Positions 60,070 through 64,000 of a stretch of DNA of 64,000 bases are shown one piece after another. Below the pieces are notes generated by a model. That model was not told where the DNA came from. It ran no database searches and saw nothing but the letters and a program-made list of their open reading frames with translations. A program made the translations under genes and the position numbers. Origin of the DNA: a bacterium (GTDB taxonomy: Bacteria > Desulfobacterota > Binatia > DP-6); the NCBI GenBank assembly GCA_026129405.1, contig JAHCID010000002.1, positions 827,422 to 891,421 of the forward strand. The letters are read 5' to 3'. Each line of letters starts with the position of its first letter. Positions within the stretch are counted from its first letter, which is position 1.

Positions 60070-60835
60070 GTGTCCCCCTATCTTGTGGCATGGGGAGGCT
60101 GGGTCGCTATCGGTTAGGCGGTAGCCGTCTATTTAAGCTGGGTGGACGAACATCCAGTCGGTAAGGTGCTCACCTGTCCTGCTCGGGGTCGTTGCTGTGA
60201 TTGGCGCTCGATTGCAGTCGCATCTGTTCGAGCACCGGTTCCCGATTGCGACGCTGTGGGAGGGGCCCGCTGTCCTCGTGCGCCCAGGCTATCGCGCCGC
60301 AGGCGGGTTCATAGCTGCGTTTGGCGCCGCGCCTCTCGTATCGCGCTGCCTGCGGCTGCCGTTTAGAAGGCTAGCGGACACCCTGGCGCCTGTGCCCGCC
60401 ATCGTTCTCGCCGTCGGTCGCCTTGGCTGCTTCTTCGCGTCGTGCTGCTTTGGGAAGGTGTCCTCACTGCCATTGGCTACACAGTACCCGCCGGGAACCG
60501 AGCCGTTCTTCAATCACGTCGCGCGAGGACTGATATCAGCCACGGCGCCTCACTCGCTTGGCGTCCACCCCCTGCAGCTCTACTTCAGCGTGAGTGCGGG
60601 ATGCACCGCAGTGTGCCTGCTCGCCTTGAGGGGGCGCCAGCGATACGAGGGGCAACTGGCGCTGTTGATGGCGGCGCTTCTGTCATGGCAAGCAGTAGCG
60701 CTTGAGCCCCTGCGCGAGCTAGCCGCCGTGCAGAGCGTTCCCGGGCGATTCTCGGCGCCTCTCATCTCGGCATTGCTGTTGTCCGGGGTGCTTGTCTGGA
60801 ACCAGGTGTCAGTGGCGAAGGACTCTCTAAGATAG
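60070..60835 (+). pseudogene. Lgt-like prolipoprotein diacylglyceryl transferase relative, broken
   Basis: From GTG 60070 the frame reads SPYLVAWGGWVAIG, meets an in-frame TAG at 60115, continues AVAVYLSWVDEHPVGKVLT, then shifts frame near 60180 into VVAVIGARLQSHLFEHRFPI. The rest is intact: PAIVLAVGRLGCFFASCCFG, SLPLATQYPPGTEP and LGVHPLQLYFSVS, the Lgt-family core with GRxGCF and HPxQLY. Lgt adds diacylglycerol to lipoprotein cysteines; this short Cys-rich subgroup is often found near extracellular-protein genes. As it stands it could make only a 212-residue piece. Confidence 0.65.
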
Positions 60836-61180
60836 GGAAATGCGCGGCAAGACGCGCCGCTCGAGAACTGTCCCGCTATGGGCCAGTAATACCGGCGGAG
60901 ACGTGCCGGACGAGATAGGTGATGTAATCTGCGGTCGGGGTACGCAGAATCGCCGCGCTGCCCGGCGTCCCGGCGAGCGACGTAGCGAAGCGCATCGCGT
61001 GCCGCACGGGAAGCTAGCCCATGCTCAAACAATAGCTCAGTGACATCTGTCAAACGTATCGTATACTGATCGGTCGCTCCTCCTGGGCGTCTGTGCCCAG
61101 ATCGTAGTAGAGGAATTCGCGGACGTCCTGAGGTGGCTCCCCTCCGAGACTGGATACTCCCTTCGTTGTCCAGTGAGCGG
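60836..61180. other. 345-bp intergenic stretch before IS110 remnant
   Basis: No gene can be supported. A minus-strand frame ends in TADYITYLVRHVSAGITGP and looks vaguely like a protein C-terminus, but it is short and lacks a start. The segment has intermediate GC and probably contains recombined fragments. Confidence 0.35.
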
Positions 61181-62110
61181 TCAACCCGTGGCATAGAACT
61201 TCTCGGGAATGCACGCCGTGTTCGTCTTGAACATGCCGTAGATCGCGTGGAGCAGCTTGCGCATCACCGCCACGTAGGCCTGGAGGGGCGTCTTTCCGCG
61301 AGCGACGAGGTGCTCGAAGAAGGCCTTCACGCGGGGCTCGTGCTGAGTCGCGACGAGTGCGGGCATGAACAGCGCCCGAGGAATGTGGGCGTTCCTGACC
61401 TTCGAGATGTGCACCGGCTTGTTCACCGACGTCCCGGACTGCGACGGGCGAGGATCGAGGCCAGCGTAGGCAACCCACTGCCGGACCGTCATGTCCGCCG
61501 GTAACGCCAGGAGTTCCGGCAGAAGCTGCACGGCGCTCGCGGTCGCGATGCCCCGCACGGATGTGAGCCGATCGAACGCACGTTGCAGCGTCGCGTCACT
61601 ACGGATCACGGCGACCGCCTCCGCCGTCAGCAGGTCGATTCGCCGACCCAGGTATCGAATGTGCACCGCCACGTCGTTTCGCACGACGGCTGGATGCTGG
61701 GTCGGCGCCTGGAGTGCCTGCCAGCGATTTGTTTCCCGCGTCCGCTCGACGACGAGCGTGGCAATCCGCCGCGATGGCGCGTAAGACCAATACCGACGCC
61801 GCCGGGGGACCCCATGCTACAAACGGCATGCGTGCGACGTACTCGCACAGGGCTACCGCCGCAGTGACGTCGGTCTTCGCGCGCTGCATGAGCGCCCCAG
61901 CGAACTGCTTCACTGCCCGGGGGTTCGCACCATCACCTCAATGCCGTGGGCACGCTGAAGGGCCAGGGCCACGTCGAGGCTGTAGGTGCCGGTAGCCTCG
62001 AGAGCGACCCGTGCGGTCCTGCCGCCCTTGGTTAGCCGTCGTATCAGCTTCCGATGCCCCACTGCGTCGTTGTCGAAGCGAACAGCTTCAACGGGCGAGC
62101 CGTTACAGCG
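61181..62110 (-). mobile_element. IS110-family transposase remnant, two frameshifts
   Basis: Read from 62110 leftwards: GSPVEAVRFDNDAVGHRKLI, RVALEATGTYSLDVALALQR and GIEVMV, then a one-base loss, then AVKQFAGALMQRAKTDVTAA, a second shift, RIATLVVERTRETNRWQALQ, VRNDVAVHIRYLGRRIDLL, LTSVRGIATASAVQLLPELL, YAGLDPRPSQSGTSVNK and the end MFKTNTACIPEKFYATG. These are the DEDD catalytic and transposase_20 domains of IS110, whose ends guide strand exchange with a bridge RNA. The first residues are cut by the neighbouring IS3. Not functional. Confidence 0.8.
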
Positions 62111-62174
62111 GGCGTGAGGTCGTCCCCCTCCTGGACTGGACAGGGCATAGTGCCCGGGTCCAGAGGGAGCGACG

Positions 62175-62483
62175 ATGGAGAAAGACTTTCAGCGATGGAC
62201 GGCTCGGCGCAAGGTCGAGGTGCTCCTGCAGCTGATCAAGGGCGAGGCGAAGCTCGTGGACGTGTGCCGCGAGCCCGACCTCAAGCAGTCCGAGGTCGAG
62301 GGCTGGATGGACACGTTCCTCAAGTCCGGGGAGCGCGGGCTGAAGGCGCGCTCGGAGGACGAGCAGGCCACGCATGACCGCGAGGTCCGCGAGTTGCGCG
62401 CGAAGGTGGGCGCACTCGTCTTGGAGCTCGACGCCCGAAAAAAGCTCGATGCCCTCACCGGGAAACCCGAGAAACCCTTCTGA
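62175..62483 (+). CDS. IS3-family orfA (HTH protein)
   Basis: A 102-residue HTH transposase subunit: RRKVEVLLQLIKGEAKLVDV, LKQSEVEGWMDTFLKSGE and ELRAKVGALVLELDARKK. The C-terminal Leu-rich part is the oligomerisation zipper. A slippery A6G (A-AAA-AAG, 62438-62444) in ARKK allows -1 frameshifting into orfB, as usual for IS3. The 5' flank TGGACTGGACAGGGC may be the left terminal repeat. Ribosome site GGGAGCGACG. Confidence 0.75.
   Translation: MEKDFQRWTARRKVEVLLQLIKGEAKLVDVCREPDLKQSEVEGWMDTFLKSGERGLKARSEDEQATHDREVRELRAKVGALVLELDARKKLDALTGKPEKPF
62438..62444 (+). promoter_or_regulatory. Programmed -1 frameshift slippery site
   Basis: A-AAA-AAG in the orfA reading frame. After slipping -1 the frame runs without stop through KKARCPHRETRETLLTVQG into orfB (MREEGKTVSIVQLCRWFGV), the classic IS3 OrfAB fusion. 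Confidence 0.65.
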
Positions 62484-62485
62484 CG

Positions 62486-63340
62486 GTGCAGGGCCAGATG
62501 CGCGAAGAAGGAAAGACGGTGTCGATCGTGCAGCTCTGCCGGTGGTTCGGCGTGGCGCGGTCGACCTTCTACTACCGGCGGCCGGTGGCGCCCGCCGCCC
62601 GCGTCCCCATCGTAGAGACGGCGCTCGAAAGCGCCCTCCGCGCGATCATCGACGCTGAGCCAGCGGTCGGCCTGCGGATGATCACCGCCCGTATCCGGCG
62701 CGCCGCGGCGACCCGGGTGAACCGGAAGAAGATCCACCGCATCATCAAACTGAACCAGTGGCAGTGTCAGCGCCGGCCCCAGGGGCATCGCCCCCGGGCC
62801 CAGGGATGGGTCTCGCGGGCCACCCGCCCGAATGAGCGCTGGGCGATCGACACGACGCATCTCTTCTGTGGGCGGGACGGCTGGTGCCACCTCACGGCGA
62901 TCATCGACTGCTACGATCGGACGATCGTCGGCTGGCGTTTGTCGCGGTCAGGAATCGCGGGGGTTGCCGCGGCGGCACTTGAGGAGGCCCTCCGCAGCCG
63001 GCGCATTGATCGGACGAGCCCCGCCCTGGTGTTACGCAGCGACAATGGCCTCGTGTTCGGCGCGAAGGCGTTCGTCCGCGTCGCGCGGCGCTACGGCCTG
63101 ACCCAAGAGTACCTCACCCCATACAACGCCGCAGCAGAACGGCATGATCGAGCGCTTCTTCCTGACGTTGAAGCAGGAATGCGTGTGGCTCCAGCGCTTC
63201 GAGAGCCGGGACCACGCCTTCCAGGTCGTGGCGGAGTGGCTTGATCGCTACGACGCCGTCCGTCCGCACTCGGCCCTCGGCTATCTCACGCCGAAGGCAT
63301 ATCGGGAGCAATTAGCACCTGAGCTGTACGGAAACGAGGG
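62486..63340 (+). pseudogene. IS3-family orfB transposase, one-base insertion
   Basis: DDE integrase-type transposase: SIVQLCRWFGVARSTFYYRR, AVGLRMITARIRRAA, PNERWAIDTTHLFCGRDGWC (first Asp), VLRSDNGLVFGAKAF (second Asp region) to YLTPYNA. At about 63123 an extra A shifts frame; the rest is NGMIERFFLTLKQECVWLQR, WLDRYDAVRPHSALGYLTP, including the catalytic Glu of MIERFF, ending near YREQLAPELYGN. Without the extra base it would be a full transposase. The 3' end passes into a different IS3 copy. Confidence 0.75.
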
Positions 63341-63914
63341 GGACACCACAGCGGCCCTCACGGCGCGGATTCGGGCCATCCACGCGGCCTCGGGCGGCCA
63401 GGACGGCGTGCCGCGCGTGGTCGCGGAGCTGCGGGCGCACGACGGGGACGTCGCGTAAGCGCGTCGCGCGGTTGATGAAGGCCGCGGGCCTGCGCGGGCG
63501 CCGGCCGCCGCGGTGGGTGCGGACGACCACGCCCGAGCCGACGTCGCCGATCCCGGATCGCATGCACGGCCAGTTCGCGGCGCCGGCGCCCGACGTGCTG
63601 TGGGTCGGCGACATCACGTACGTCCGCACGTGGGAGGGCTGGCTGTACCTGGCGACGGTGCTCGACGTCTTCTCGCGCCGTGTACTGGGCTTCGCGCTCG
63701 CCGACCCCATGCGGGCCGAGCTCGTCGGCGAGGCCCTGGAGATGGCCGTCGCCACGCGCGGTGGCCACGTCGCCGGCGTGATCTTTCACTCGGATCGTGG
63801 CTGTCAATACACATCAGCAGAGTACCGCACGCTCTGCGACCGGCACGGGGTGTCGCAATCGATGGGGAAGACCGGCGTGTGCTGGGACTGTGATGATGAT
63901 GTCCCTGTCGCCGT
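63341..63914 (+). pseudogene. Second IS3-family orfB fragment, frameshifted and truncated
   Basis: Begins inside orfB (DTTAALTARIRAIHAASGG, GVPRVVAELRAHDG), then an extra G near 63450 shifts frame to TSRKRVARLMKAAGLRGRRP. The remainder is well kept: APDVLWVGDITYVRTWEGWL (Asp), FSRRVLGFALADPMRAELVG, FHSDRGCQYTSAEYRTLC (Asp) and VSQSMGKTGVCWD. It stops before the catalytic Glu (NAVAESFF), where unrelated sequence begins at about 63888-63914. A non-functional remnant. Confidence 0.75.
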
Positions 63915-64000
63915 CGGCCCGGGTCTGACCCCTGTTATGACCGACTTCGTGTCCTGGCGTTGATCTGTCGACCCGGTCGGACGGCACCCATCCAGGCGAC
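63915..64000. other. Unassigned sequence at the right edge
   Basis: Follows the truncated IS3. Contains GGGTCTGACCCCTGTTATGA, which looks like the end of a further insertion sequence that cut the IS3 orfB, but the element lies outside the window. Confidence 0.3.

Noticed and set aside
60940-61060. C-terminal-looking frame TADYITYLVRHVSAGITGP on the minus strand
   Set aside because: Under 40 codons, no start signal and no recognised family.
1-64000. CRISPR array, rRNA genes, replication origin
   Set aside because: No spaced direct repeats, rRNA-like sequence or DnaA-box cluster was seen; only one tRNA gene is present.

Overview
The window is a very GC-rich piece of a Gram-negative bacterial chromosome. 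An Mla/MCE-type lipid-transport operon, a lipoprotein, periplasmic c-type cytochrome proteins, Sec and Tat signal peptides and outer-membrane-like remnants indicate a diderm cell. The mix of DUF1800/DUF1501 genes, secreted proteins with Thr-rich linkers, a PHM-like copper protein and many short-chain dehydrogenases resembles uncultured Deltaproteobacteria-like or Binatia-like soil bacteria. That placement rests on remembered family content only; there is no rRNA or phylogenetic marker here to prove it.

Layout. 1-12.4 kb: ordinary chromosome with the 5' end of thioredoxin, an SDR, a PHM-like copper monooxygenase relative, a SemiSWEET, a GFA protein, a molybdopterin oxidoreductase divergent from an HxlR regulator with a palindromic operator, a LysR regulator, a secreted lipase and an MMPL/RND transporter. 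12.5-17.9 kb: an accessory segment ending at a tRNA-Leu(CAA) gene. It holds decayed formyl-CoA transferase (frc), oxalyl-CoA decarboxylase (oxc) and IS3 fragments, a broken HEPN-like gene, an arsenic cluster (arsR-arsC divergent from an arsI-like C-As lyase), a SEC-C protein, and a duplicated tRNA 3' end plus terminator hairpin that looks like an attachment site. 18-27 kb: response regulator, mlaEFD-lipoprotein operon, HEAT-repeat and J-domain proteins, thioesterase, SDR, PadR. 27-31 kb: a secreted cytochrome-c-like protein with DUF1800 and DUF1501 partners. 31-46 kb: ppx-CHAD-sixA (polyphosphate-linked), hydrolases, a beta-propeller, RecQ-GNAT, glycosyltransferase, PhyH and SDR/ArsR genes.

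46.3-56.1 kb, minus strand: a ten-gene secreted-protein operon read from a near-consensus promoter at 56038-56066. Five paralogous exported proteins share an N-terminal domain and carry two alternating C-terminal domain types. They are accompanied by two small CxxC/CxxCH membrane proteins, a di-haem cytochrome c peroxidase-like protein, a CHRD-domain protein and an exported glutaminase. Most junctions overlap by 1-4 bases, so the genes are probably co-translated. I do not recognise this as a described system and regard it as the most interesting locus in the window.

57.6-64 kb: base composition drops sharply at a junction where a lexA-like fragment runs in frame into a membrane-protein gene. 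The island holds a secreted LAS-type metallopeptidase candidate, an unknown exported protein and a broken lgt-like gene, then a pile-up of defective IS110 and IS3 elements.

Two patterns run through the window. First, many start codons lie 6-8 nt downstream of an extended -10-like TGnTAnnn motif, implying many leaderless transcripts. Second, several otherwise good genes carry single-base frameshifts in C/G-rich stretches, or in one case an in-frame TAG, which could be real decay or assembly error.
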